From Plecoglossus altivelis (lineage: Eukaryota > Chordata > Actinopteri > Osmeriformes > Plecoglossidae), in contig BROE01000007.1 of NCBI GenBank assembly GCA_036571765.1, forward strand, positions 7,814,026-7,878,025: DNA of 64,000 nt, read 5' to 3'. Below the pieces are notes generated by a model. That model saw nothing but the letters and a program-made list of their open reading frames with translations, was not told the DNA's origin and made no database searches. Positions 21,501-31,740 of the stretch are shown here, piece after piece; position 1 is the first letter of the stretch; each line of letters begins with the position of its first letter. Made by a program: the position numbers and the translations under genes.

Positions 21501-21865
21501 AAATGCACACAATAACCGAAAAAAGCCCAGCTACCAAAATCTTCTCCCTGTTTTGTTTTAAAATGAGCTCAATAGATGGTGAATCAGTACACTCACATAG
21601 CGGAGAGCATATATACTGTATATATATACAGTACATTACACATACACTACATTACATAAACGGTATTACATATACTGTATATAATATTCACAGATTTCTA
21701 GAATGAACAAGAACCGAGCTCTAGAACTAGGCTGGATAACCAGAGAGCAGGCCATACCCTGCTTTTCTTCTGCCCAAGGCAAGGCCTCCTCCCCTGGGCT
21801 GGCGCCGGGCCGACAGACTCATGACTGCCTGGGGCTTCAAGTCTAAGTTGCTAATGGACACCAAC
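21500..21865. other. Unique DNA with a 20-bp perfect palindrome
   Basis: AT-rich. TACTGTATATATATACAGTA at 21614-21633 is self-complementary, and TACTGTATATAATA recurs near 21673. No gene signal. Confidence 0.5.
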
Positions 21866-22000
21866 ACACACACACACACACACATACACACACAAACAAA
21901 CACACACTAACGCACACCCACGCGAACACGCACATGCACGCACGCACACACACATGCACGCACACACACACATACGTGCACACACACAAACACACGCAAC
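21866..22000. repeat. CA/CGCA microsatellite
   Basis: About 135 bases of CA with CACGCACG and ATGCACGCA interruptions. Confidence 0.88.
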
Positions 22001-22585
22001 AGATGGACACAGGGCCCTGGGGCTCACACAGGCTAAACTCAGTAAACCAGCACTATTGTTATGATTAGGTAGAGTCTGCATACAGGATACCTCTACTTGG
22101 GCAGAAACTATAAACAACATCTAGCTAGTGACTGGTGTGTTTGGAAGCCTTCTGCCTAATGTGGCTTCAGTGTTAAGGACCATATCTTCTTTACAATATG
22201 ACAATGCTGTTTTTCGCAAAGCCAGTGGAAGGCAGAGCCAAATACTTGAGAATCTATGAATAGATATCGGTAAGATACATGCATGTACACACAGAGACTG
22301 GGGAAGGCCAGGCAAAGGGCCGACTTTTGGTCGCCAAACAGCATGTGTTTAGGGTGGTGGAGTGTGTGTGAGTGTGTGCCTCTGATATCCCTACTTTCCA
22401 ACAGGCTCTCATTTGCATTGTTGAAGCATACCACGGGTTGTAATTAGCGGTAGTGATTAACCAGTCAACAGAGAGGAGGAGAGGAGAGGAGAGGGTGTAG
22501 ACTGATAGTGTTGGCCCTGTTGACCCAGATGCTTGAGGCTGAATGTTAAGTATTGGGTCAGGTTGCAGCAGTTTGCGTGTGTGTC
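22001..22585. other. Unique DNA with homeodomain-like words
   Basis: At about 22438-22460, GTAATTAGCGG and TGATTAACC lie close together. Remainder unique, with an AGGAGAGGAGAGGAGAG purine patch near 22473-22495. No exon recognised. Confidence 0.35.
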
Positions 22586-23400
22586 TGAGCGAGAGAGAGA
22601 CAGAGAGAGACAGAGAGAAAGAGAGGGAGAGAGAGAGCCTAAATGTGTGCGTGTGTGCTACAAAGTGCCAGTCCCAGAGCAGGTGATTAATGTCGACACC
22701 ACATAGAGGTGCCAGGATGCCGGCATCCCTTACTGCTCTCTGTTTAACGAGGCCTGGGCCCCCGACCACACCTGACCACACACGCGCCCGCTCGCGCACA
22801 CACACACACCCGTACAGCACGCTGACTGTCGTGCCTCAGCTGTGACGTGTTCTGATTGGTCTGTGATAGCGGTGGGCTCCTGCCTGTGTGTGTGCAGGAA
22901 GCAGAGAGTAGTCTGGCTATGGCAGTCTACCGAGGAAGACGCTGTAATCCTGGAGACCAGGACGTCCCCTCCCTTTCCCTTCCTCGCTCTCTTTCTTCCT
23001 CTTTCTTTCTCTCTCGCTCACTCTCTCCCTTACAATTACACAGCTCACCGACACGCTTGGCTTTCGGCTCAATCCCCTCTCATTATCACCCTCTCTTATC
23101 TCCCTCTTTCTGAAGGAGCAGAGACGATAAAGCACTCCAGACCCCCTCACACACATACACTCACATACACACACTCTTCCTCCCCACTCCCCCTTGCAAC
23201 AGAGAAAGACTGAAAGTCAGAGAGATAGACCGATAGAAACACAGAGACAGACAGACGGGAAAATGGAGAGAGTAAGAGAGAGAGAGAAAGAGAGAGAGAG
23301 AGAAAGAACGAGGTAGAGACAGGAAGAGACAGAGAGAGAGAGAGGGACCCAGACAGAAAAAATGAGAGAGAGAATGAGAACGAAGAAGCACAGAGAGACT
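22586..23400. repeat. Mixed GA and CT tracts with unique DNA
   Basis: GA tract at about 22588-22640, CT-rich at about 22970-23110, and a GA/GACAGA tract at about 23210-23400. Unique sequence at 22650-22960 includes a CGCGCCCGCTCGCGC CpG patch near 22782. Confidence 0.65.
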
Positions 23401-24305
23401 CTCAGAGCAGCAGCTTCTTCAAAGAGTTGGTCTTAGAGAGCTAAGCTTTATTAGGAGCAGAGAGATGACTGGGGGAGATGACTGGAGATGTGAAGGAACG
23501 GGCTTGGAGCCGTGGTGAACACACACTCCCCCTGGTCCTGGAGAGGACAGAGACACACACAGGAAACAGCTCACACTGTTTACATCAAGGACATGTGTCT
23601 AAAATGAAGCAGGTGGGGGGGCATTTTCCTCTGTGTTTGACCTTGTAGGGGTGGGGGGGTGGAGGAAGGAAGATGAAACAAAGAAAGTTTCGGGGAGCTC
23701 TGGTCGCTAGTTCGGAGACCCTCGTTAGCAACCGCAATCCGTTTGTCTGTCTGCCTGTTTCGGTCTGTCGTCCAGGCAACAGTCCGTGATTAAAAGGGTT
23801 CCCACGGTGACCCTTTGATGGTCTGGCCACTCCATAACGGCAGGCTCATCGATGTGCGGTCTCACTAGCATTGATCTCTCCGCTCCGATTGGCCGGTCAC
23901 GCCCCAGGGGACCAATAGCAGCACAGCAGGACGTGCCTGGCGACCATTCTGCCGTGTTAAAGACACCAGCACTGTGTCCGGCACTGATGTCCGTAACCCT
24001 CCCTCCACCCCCCCCACCGCCCCCACCCCAACTCTACTCCCTTCAAACTATCACCAAGACCCCCCGAAGATGGAGACAGACTTTCTGTTGGAGAAGGAAA
24101 AAAAGGCCGACTGATCCTTTAGGTTCTCTGGGGCTGAATACTGTTATACACATAATACAGAACACAGGGACCTGTGCTGTGAGAATCTGTTGTCACCCTC
24201 CTAGGTCTGTCACCCTCATACCCACACCACATGCTGAAGCCAGCATCCCCCATGTACAACTCCTGGTCTTTCCTTCACACGCAGACGTCTCCAAATAGAA
24301 ACCAT
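23400..24305. other. Unique DNA with a promoter-like CCAAT/GC-box cluster
   Basis: An inverted CCAAT (ATTGG, 23888-23892), a GC-box-like CACGCCCC (23899-23906) and a direct CCAAT (23912-23916) lie within 29 bases in a moderately CpG-rich stretch (23690-23960). Upstream at 23793-23816 is an AAAGGGT/ACCCTTT inverted repeat. NF-Y and KLF/SP factors bind such words in vertebrate promoters. No start site or exon can be defined. A C-rich patch lies at 24005-24030. Confidence 0.3.
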
Positions 24306-24309
24306 CCCT

Positions 24310-24800
24310 TGGTCTCTCATCATCTTCAGCCTGCTGCAGCCACTGACTGGAACGCATTACACAAGTCTCTGGAACTGGAAAAATCACCATGTCGCCCATC
24401 AAGGATTCAATCAAGGATTTTCTCACAGATACATGCAGATGTTTTCACACCAACTGAATTCTTCCTAGTCTAAATGCCACTTCCTGATGTTCCTCCTGCC
24501 ACTTCCTGATGTTCCTCCTGCCACTTCCTGATGTTCATCCTGCCACTTCCTGATGTTCCTCCTGCCACTTCCTGATGTTCCTCCTGCCACTTCCTGATGT
24601 TCCTCCTGCCACTTCCTGATGTTCCTCCTTCATGTTCATGTTTTGCTTTAATACTGGGATGTCTTTTGCTCTTGTCTTTATAACAACGATACTTGTTTCA
24701 TTTTTGATCTTGCAGTCCTTTCCCCTTCCCCTCGGGACTGCAATCGTAAAGACGTCTGTGTTCTTCATGACATGCCTGATTAAATAAATGGTGAAAGAAA
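24310..24800 (+). mobile_element. Degraded L2-type LINE 3' end (reverse transcriptase C-terminus and 3' tail)
   Basis: The plus strand encodes AAATDWNALHKSLELEKS near 24330-24390. This matches the conserved end of fish L2-family ORF2 proteins, which typically read like AASDWN-LQ-SLKLE. About 400 bases downstream, 24739-24800 aligns by eye with the known salmonid L2 tail: GCA-T-GTAAA-GA, TTCT, then CCTGATTAAATAAATGGTG. The element is severely 5' truncated, as is usual for LINEs, and has several disablements. Its 3' untranslated part hosts the 22-bp minisatellite at 24477-24630. Family recognition is from memory of the motif; a repeat-library search would settle the subfamily and true 5' end. 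Confidence 0.7.
24477..24630. repeat. 22-bp minisatellite, exactly seven copies, inside the LINE remnant
   Basis: The unit opens CCACTTCCTGATG and closes with TTCCTCCTG. Copies start at 24477, 24499, 24521, 24543, 24565, 24587 and 24609. Only the third (one C-to-A) and last (terminal T) differ. There are no spacers, so it is not CRISPR-like. The minus-strand Glu-Glu-His-Gln frame across it is a repeat translation. Confidence 0.95.
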
Positions 24801-24934
24801 TCCATCCAAATGTCTGTGAGGTCGGTGGGCACCATAGAGCCCCCAGCATGGGCCCCCCTCTGTCCTTGGTACTGTACTCTCTATGTCTGGGGTCCTGACA
24901 CAACCAGGACGCCTCCAACTGGACGCTTCAAATT

Positions 24935-25440
24935 CACCTCCTCCCCTGTCGTCCTCCTCTCCTCCCTCTCCTCCTCCTCCTCCCCCTCCTCTCCCTCCTC
25001 CCCTCCTCCCCTCTCCAGGTCGGACAGTATTGATTGGCTGTGTGGAGCCGGGGGACTCCAGAGAGACAGGCGTAATTACAGGGAGATAAGGCAATCTACT
25101 GCAATTAGCCCTCCTTCCCCTGCCAGCCGTGCTCTCTCTCCTCTCCTCCCTCTCTCCTTCCCCCCCTCCATCCCCCTCTTTCTATCTCCCTCTCTCTGCC
25201 TCCTCTCTCACTCCTCCGTTCTCCTGCCAACCTCTGCCCTCCCTCCATCCCCCCACCTCTTTCTCTCAGTCCTTCCCCACCAGTACCAGCCCTGCCCCCT
25301 CTCATTCTCTCTCGCTCTATTACTTTTTTTTCTCTCCCTATCTCTCTCTCTCTGTCTCCCTTGTTCTCTCTCCATACCCTGGCTTCTTTCTCTCTTTCTT
25401 TCTCTCCAGGAAGACATCAATTACCACCGCTGCACCCCCC
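24935..25440. repeat. CT-rich tracts around a unique island
   Basis: CTCCTCCTCC tract at 24935-25018 and CTCTCC/TTTCTCTC-rich DNA at 25125-25420. Between them 25020-25125 is unique, with GTATTGATTGGCTG and GGCGTAATTACAGGG words that look regulatory. Confidence 0.6.
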
Positions 25441-26135
25441 CCTCCCCCCTCCGTGCGGCTGAAATATAGGAACAATTAAACAGGAATTAATTCTAATTCA
25501 TTCAGTCCCATATCACTAAAGGGACATATTTTAACCAAGGCATTATAGAACTATTACATGAAATTAATTGTCAACGCTGTTTCTTTGATCCCAGCAATAA
25601 ATCAGTCCTTTCTAAGCACAGTGGAGAGATAACTAGCTGCCACAGTCAGACATAAACTAAGGTCGGCGGGGGCTTCTAAGAGACTCTTAATAAAACTGCT
25701 CTGTCGTTCCAGGAAGTCCGTCTGGTGAGAGCTAGGGCGAAAAAGACAAGAACAGGATGTTTGCTTTAAATGTCATCAGCCGTTCTATTTTCAAAATGCT
25801 TGCTTCAGTTAAAGTAGCCAGAGCTCCTGTGGTGCATATCGCCATCTTGACACAAGTACAGTGGCCGTGCCTTTCATGTCTTTGTGAGAGTTTCGGAGAT
25901 GAGGTCACATTTATTGTGTGTGTGTGTGTGTACGCACATGTGTGCGAGGAAAGACAGGAGGGAGGGGGTCTCACACTTGCCATTCAGGAAAACAGCCTGT
26001 AGAATTATTCATTACATGGAACGGCTGCCGTCAACACATTCTCTATCGTCTTCTTGTTTACTTCAGAATTACAATTGCAGACAATTTTACAGCAGATTAC
26101 AGCTGGGCCTCTCTCCCCTCCCCCCTCTCTTCCTC
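25440..26135. promoter_or_regulatory. Candidate conserved noncoding element block
   Basis: About 700 bases of high-complexity, AT-rich DNA are interrupted only by TG at 25914-25930. They contain GAATTAATTCTAATTC (25484-25499), GAAATTAATTG (25560-25570), CTTTGATCC (25584) and AGCAATAAATC. Such dense TAAT-type homeodomain words in repeat-free DNA are typical of enhancers near developmental genes. There is no open frame of coding quality. Conservation cannot be checked here. Confidence 0.4.
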
Positions 26136-26534
26136 TCTTCCTCCGTTCCTCTCTCCCCCTCCGGAGCACTTTCCGAATTATTTCATTACCCCACCCCCCA
26201 CCTCTCCACCCCTTCACACACACACACAAGCACTCCAAGCCCTCAACACAGAAGTTGGGAGGCAGCGCGGGGTCTCTGAGTGGAGCTGTTCCTTGGCCTC
26301 CTCCCCAGGTTCTGTGTTCGCCTGCGAGGCTCCAAACAACTCTGAAGCTGTTTGAAAGGGAATGTTAATAAGCATACGCTCTCCCTGCAGGTAGTCCGCT
26401 GGAGGGAGAGGGGGAGAGGGGAGGAGGGGGGAGAGAGGGAGCTGTGTTAAAAGAGAGAGCCCCCAGCCTCACCCCTGGGAGAAAGAGAGGAGAGAGAGGA
26501 GCCCAGCATTCTGAACACAGCGTGCGTGCAAGCT

Positions 26535-26720
26535 CCCTCCATCCATCCCTCCATCCCTCCCTCCCTCCCTCCATCCTTCCATACACCCACCCACCCACCC
26601 ACCCCGCCCTCCCTCCATTCATCCATCCATCCCTCCATCACTACCTCCCTCCATCCCTCCATCCATCCCTGTCACCCTCCCTCCATTCCTCCCTGCTTCC
26701 ATCTTTCCCTCCCACCTCCC
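26535..26720. repeat. (CCAT)n/(CCTC)n tetranucleotide tract
   Basis: CTCCATCC, CCCACC and CTCC repeats run over about 185 bases of pyrimidine-rich DNA. The Pro-Ser-Ile-His frames are repeat translations. Confidence 0.88.
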
Positions 26721-26739
26721 CCCCAGCCCTCTCTCCCGC

Positions 26740-27235
26740 CCTTAACCACACAGCGCTCACAATCCATTTGTTTCTCTTGCATTTCCGCAGGGCCAGAGCC
26801 CCTTTCTGCATGCCCAGTCCCTCGCTCCCCTTCCGTGCGTTCCGCTATAATCAGGCCATTCCTAGAGCAGGCCGGATTCTTATTGAAAGTTTCAGAGAGC
26901 TTGATGCTGTGTATGTGGGAAAACAACAACAACAACATCAACAATGCCTGAGCCGTTCCTCAGAGTTTTCACTGACATTTCACACTCAACTGATGTGGAT
27001 GTGGACAGACAGACAGACAGTTTCCCTGCAGTCTCTCCGTGGGTATCTCTTTCTCTTCCACTCTCTCCTGAGTGGAAGGGGTTTGGGTTGGAATACTGAG
27101 TGTGGGCCGCTAGAACTATAAGCTTTTCACACGGTCCAAACTTTCGAAAGTCTTCCAACCTCCATGTGTCATCCAAGATTCAATTTCCCATTGGTTTAAA
27201 CGGTAACACAAAACGCTTAAGAGCATCAGGGTGTG
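26740..27235. other. Unique, regulatory-looking DNA
   Basis: 26745-26930 is repeat-free and includes TTCCGCAGGGCC, which resembles a splice acceptor, and a CAACAACAACAACAT tract at 26923-26940. The frame after the acceptor stays open for about 70 codons but has no paired donor and no recognisable domain. I favour a noncoding conserved element. Confidence 0.3.
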
Positions 27236-27310
27236 TGCTCGCGTGTGTGTGTGCGTGCGTGCATGTGAGTGTGTGTGTGTGTTTATCCATGTGTGTGTGT
27301 GTTTTCTGGT
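27235..27310. repeat. TG/TGCG microsatellite
   Basis: TG with GCGTGCGTGCATG interruptions. Confidence 0.8.
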
Positions 27311-28080
27311 GCCAGGGGCTGGATCATATACTGCTGACCTCTCTGATCTGACACCCCGTGTCTGGCCAGGGTAGCAGTCAAGGCGCCTCCTCCCACCTCC
27401 CACCCCCACAGGAGGAGAGGAAGGGAGCAGGGGAGGAGGGGAGGAGGGGAGGATGAAAAAGGCATCAGAGAGGAGACAGTCAGAAAACAAGGGGCTTCAT
27501 CCGACAACTGCCATTTCTTCACTTGTATTGTAGGCCTACAGGCTTAAACAGAGAACACACACATACAAGCAACGTCATCCATGTAACCTCCTGCAGGGAA
27601 CTGGTGTATTTATCTAAGGGTCTAGGCCAGGGGACTAGACAGGGGAGGAGGAGGAGGAGAGGCGGAGGAGGAGGAAGGAGAAGAGGAGCTGTCAGCTGGT
27701 TCTGCTTGGCTGCCTCTTCACTGGCGCCAAGGCGCGGCACAGCCCTGAGGCACACACACTCTCAACCATAAGCGCGCACACACAAACGATGAGCTATATC
27801 TTAAGCTGGGCTCAGACTGAAGATTTCATATCACTGTGACTATGTCACTTATTAATCTCTTTGGTGACGGTTGAGTGACAGGAGCAGTGACCAAACATGG
27901 CTTGTGAAAGGACACAGGGGCGGGACACATGACATGCAACTGTCAATGCTGCCTACCCCTGACCTACCACAACCCACTCTGTCTGGAGCACTGTACACAC
28001 ACTCTTAAACTGACACACACACAAACCGCTGGTCTGGGCTGCTCAAGAAACACTTTGAAGCTGATGCTCACTGCTGTCTT
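27311..28080. other. Unique DNA with purine patches
   Basis: Purine patches lie at 27408-27460 and 27640-27690 (GGAGGAGGAGG). 27790-27960 is unique with TGACTATGTCACTTATTAATC. No gene signal. Confidence 0.4.
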
Positions 28081-28082
28081 TT

Positions 28083-28084
<2 letters not shown>

Positions 28085-28136
<52 letters not shown>
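28085..28136. repeat. (GA)26 microsatellite
   Basis: 52 uninterrupted bases of GA. Confidence 0.92.
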
Positions 28137-28145
<9 letters not shown>

Positions 28146-29200
28146 TGCACTGTGAAGCGAGGTGGAGTCGATGATAATAGGGAAGGAGAGAGAAGAAGAG
28201 AAAGTGAAAGAGAGAAATGAAAAGAGCCACGCCACATGTCATCCCTCCTTCTATAGAGGAGTGAGATGAAGGGGCGGGGTCCTGTGACCCGAGGGTCACC
28301 ATGGAGCTGGCTTCATCTTCTTGACCCAGTGTGAGATTGCAAGTAGGGGGTGACGACTTTTGCCCGGCAGCTCAGCACACACACACCGACACACACACAC
28401 GCCAACACACACACACAGTACACAGAAGAAGGGCTGTTGAGTGTCTCTCTGAGCAGCATATAAATGTGCATTTCTCCTTCCTCTTTTCTCTTTTACAGAC
28501 CACCTAACCCCTTCTTGCCCTCATCTACATACTCTGTTGGCCCTCCTCCCCTACTCTCTCTCTCTCTTCATTGTTCTTCTCAGCCATTCCCTCATTCTCT
28601 TCCTCCAGCCTCCTTCCTCTCTCATATCCCTCCCCAACCCAGTCGCCGTCCGTTCAGAGCCTCCACCTTCTTCCTCATCCTGCGCCTTCTCCTCCACCAC
28701 TGCCTTCCTCCTCCTCCTCCTCCTCCATTTCCCCTTTCCTCTGCTCCTGTAGCGTCCCCTTCCTCTCTGCCTCTTTCCTCCTCTCTTCCTCTCTCCCTCT
28801 TTCCCCGTCTTTTCCTCTCCCGCTCATCCTCTTCCTCCCACCCTGTCACCAGAATGGATAGGCCTCATCTCCTAGTGACCATGCATGAAGATCCAAAGTG
28901 CCTGCATGCTGTTTGGAGAGGTTGGGCTTGTTTTAGGGGGGTAGGGGTTGGGGGTGGGGGGCGCTGGTTTTTAATTTCACACTACATTAAGTCTTATACA
29001 ATACAGGCTTGAGCTAACAGTTTGTGAGATACCCCCCTCTGTCAACAATCACTGGAGAAGACAGACCTTACATAAAGCCTCCTCTTACTGCTCCTTATGC
29101 AGAAGTGCGTGGGTTAGGATCCTCAGAAGGAACATTTGATACATCATTGGTTCATTTTCCGCCTCGACTGTGTGTTTTGGTTGACAATGGCATCTGCCTG
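28137..29200. other. Noncoding DNA with a long pyrimidine tract and a G-quadruplex-like run
   Basis: 28470-28850 is more than 85% pyrimidine (TCCTCCTCC, CTTCCTCTC). 28935-28972 has GGGGGGTAGGGGTTGGGGG, a strong quadruplex pattern. CA blocks lie at about 28377-28420. Unique DNA elsewhere. Confidence 0.5.
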
Positions 29201-29207
29201 GGGGGGT

Positions 29208-29348
29208 GATGAGGCCAGGCGGGATGAGGGCAGGCAGGAGGAGGCCAGGCGGGATGAGGCCAGGCGGGAGGAGGCCAGGCGGGAGGAAGCCAGGCGGGAT
29301 GAGGCCAGGCGGGATGAGGCCAGGCGGGATGAGGTCAGGCGGGATGAC
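29208..29348. repeat. 15-bp minisatellite, nine copies
   Basis: The unit GATGAGGCCAGGCGG recurs from 29208 with GAT/GAG and G/C variants. Because 15 is a multiple of three, frames stay open on both strands (Ala-Arg-Arg-Asp-Glu on plus; Pro-Pro-Gly-Leu-Ile on minus). These are repeat translations. Confidence 0.93.
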
Positions 29349-29349
29349 A

Positions 29350-30205
29350 AGGTGGCAGCATGGCCTGGTCTTCCTGACTGGGTGGAAGGTTTCCAAAGGA
29401 AACTTTTCTCTTTCCATCTCGTTCTTTTTTTCGTTGTTCTTTCTCTCTCACTCCTGCACTTCAAGCTGTGTATTGACAGCAGGAGGACAGATCCATCCCA
29501 GACACAAGGATTTCTGTTCATGAAATGTTCCAGAAGGGCCACATTTATAAGTTCTAGAGGGCCGAGAACATTGTGGAACCTTTGCTCTTTCTGAGGTCGA
29601 GGGCTGACACTGGGCTGTTGTCAGCATGGCCAGGGACATCCATGATATTGACACACAGCATCAGAGATGAGACATTTCACAGATCCATTGATTATGCACA
29701 CACACACACAAACATACACCCACACAGCCCCTGGCCTCGGGTACAATAGGCTGTGACTTTTTTCTTGGCAAGGGTTCAGGGCAGGTCTCCATGACAACAC
29801 TGCCAGCTCAGCATTGCCTCTGGGCCCATTTTGACTGCTGTATCACCTTCAGTCTGCACACACACACACATACATACACACCACATTAACAGGCACACTG
29901 ACCCATGTACAACCCTAGGGAGACTGTAGTTGCACTTCCATAACACCACACTGAAACACACACACAGACACATACACACACCTGACCCCTGCATAATCAG
30001 CAGGTCAGTGTCCCATTGGGTAGTTGGGACAGGGAGTTCCCAGAGAGGAGTCGTCAACTGACCATGACCCCCATGAAAGACACACAATCTCACACTTCCA
30101 CACACACACACACACACTCACACACTCTCACACATGTATGAGAAGACACAAACTAGTCTGCGGCATAAAAGACTGTTTGTATGAATCCCTATGGGTTTGA
30201 AGAGA
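29350..30205. other. Unique DNA with scattered CA blocks
   Basis: Unique at 29350-29690 and 29990-30090. Short CA runs near 29697-29710, 29860-29870, 29950-29985 and 30095-30135. No exon recognised. Confidence 0.4.
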
Positions 30206-30375
30206 AGGGACAAACAGACAAACAGGCAGGCGGGCAAATGGACAGACAGAGAGACGGACGGACGGGCGGGAGGACAGATCTACAGACAGATTGACGGACA
30301 GACAGAGACAGATAGATGGGCGGACGGGCGGACAGATCTACAGACAGATTGACGGACAGACAGACAGACAGATGG
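30205..30375. repeat. GACA/GGAC-rich repeat with an approximately 70-bp duplicated unit
   Basis: ACAGATCTACAGACAGATTG occurs near 30275 and 30342 within GACAGACAG and GGACGGGCGG filler, indicating a tandem duplication of about 67 bases. Confidence 0.75.
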
Positions 30376-30454
30376 CTATCCCTAGTATCAAGCAATCACT
30401 GTGTGCTGTGTTGTGTTGGACCCATCCTCATTAAATTATGTTCTCTTTCTTAAT

Positions 30455-30735
30455 GCCTGTATCTCTATCTCTCTCTCTTTCTCAGTGTCTCTCTGTGGCT
30501 CTCTCTTTGTCTGGATCTCTTTCTTAGTGTCTCTCTCTATGGCTCTCTCTTTCTCAGCGTCTCTCTGTGTATCTTTCTCTGAATCTCTTTCTCAGTGTCT
30601 CTTTCTGTGTCTCTCTTTCTCAGAGGGTCTCTGTGTCTCTCTCTCTTTCTCAGCGTCTCTCTGTGTCTCTCTCTATTTCTCGGTGTCTCTTTCTGTGTCT
30701 TTCTCTCTTTCTCAGTGTCTCTCTCTCTCACACAC
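30455..30735. repeat. CT-rich repeat with TTTCTCAGTGTCTCTCTGTG units
   Basis: About 280 bases of pyrimidine-rich DNA in which TTTCTCAGYGTCTCTCT recurs about nine times at variable 24-48 bp spacing. Each CTTTCTCAG mimics a splice acceptor, so gene finders may call false exons here. Confidence 0.85.
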
Positions 30736-30739
30736 ACAA

Positions 30740-31390
30740 GCAAGTCCATATCTAGTCAGATCTAAGTCATCTACCTAAAGGGCCTCTTGCTATTCCTCTC
30801 AGTGCACCTACACACATGCACATACACACAAAACAAGCGCTGAAAAAAACATTGATTTGATAGTAAGAGTGAGCATTTACACCTTTTCATTATGCTTGTG
30901 TGTGTATGTGTGCGTGTGTGTGAGTGTGTGTGTGTGTGTGTGACTATGTGTCTGTGTGCCTGTGTGACCGAGTCACTGAGTGACTAAGTGACTGGGCAAT
31001 GTAAAGAACCTGGGAGCAATCACAGCCTTCAACACATCGGGACTAAGAACCAGAACTGGATGTGCACACTCACATCAAACCATTTGGAATCACATAACAT
31101 CATTCAGACCAAAAGATACACACAGCACAGAAGTGTAATGAAATCTGTGTGTGCAGAGAAGGACGTAGGACACAGAGAATGGCTGGCCCTACCCAGGACA
31201 GAGCTATAAAACTACAGTTAGGATTCCTTTGTAATGTAGTCAATTATGAATTAAAAAGTGGGCTTTGAGGAATTGTTTGACGATGTTCATAGGCCTTGCG
31301 GTGCATGTGTGTTTGTGGACATTTAAATAGATCAGTTCCCTCCTCCCACCTCCTTCCACTGGTACACAGTGAAAAGACTCGGACTGCTCA
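30740..31390. other. Unique DNA with a TG block
   Basis: TG at about 30896-30960, then GACTGAGTGACTAAGTGAC. 31000-31380 unique. No gene signal. Confidence 0.4.
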
Positions 31391-31394
31391 GTGA

Positions 31395-31592
31395 CAAATG
31401 CAGACAAACACATAACCATGTGCGCATGCACACACAAACACACACGCACATACATGCACACACACAAACACACACAGACATGCATGAACACACACAAACA
31501 CACACAGACATGCACCCACGAACACACACAGACATGCGCGCACACACACACACACATACACAGACATGCATGAACACACAAACACACAGACA

Positions 31593-31623
<31 letters not shown>

Positions 31624-31649
31624 GCACATACAAACACACACAGACATGC

Positions 31650-31682
<33 letters not shown>

Positions 31683-31740
31683 GGCATGCACACACACACA
31701 CACACAAAAATACACAGACATGCATGAACACACAAACAGT
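31395..31740. repeat. CA-rich satellite-like block with ACAGACATGCATGAAC modules
   Basis: About 345 bases of CA in which ACAGACATGCA recurs at least seven times at irregular 30-60 bp spacing. Long His-Thr and Cys-Val frames on both strands are repeat translations. Confidence 0.9.

Noticed and set aside
24477..24630. CRISPR-like array of seven direct repeats
   Set aside because: The copies are head-to-tail with no spacers, inside a eukaryotic LINE remnant. This is a minisatellite.
30455..30735. Series of splice acceptors suggesting many small exons
   Set aside because: The CTTTCTCAG words are a property of the CT-rich repeat unit, and no donors follow.
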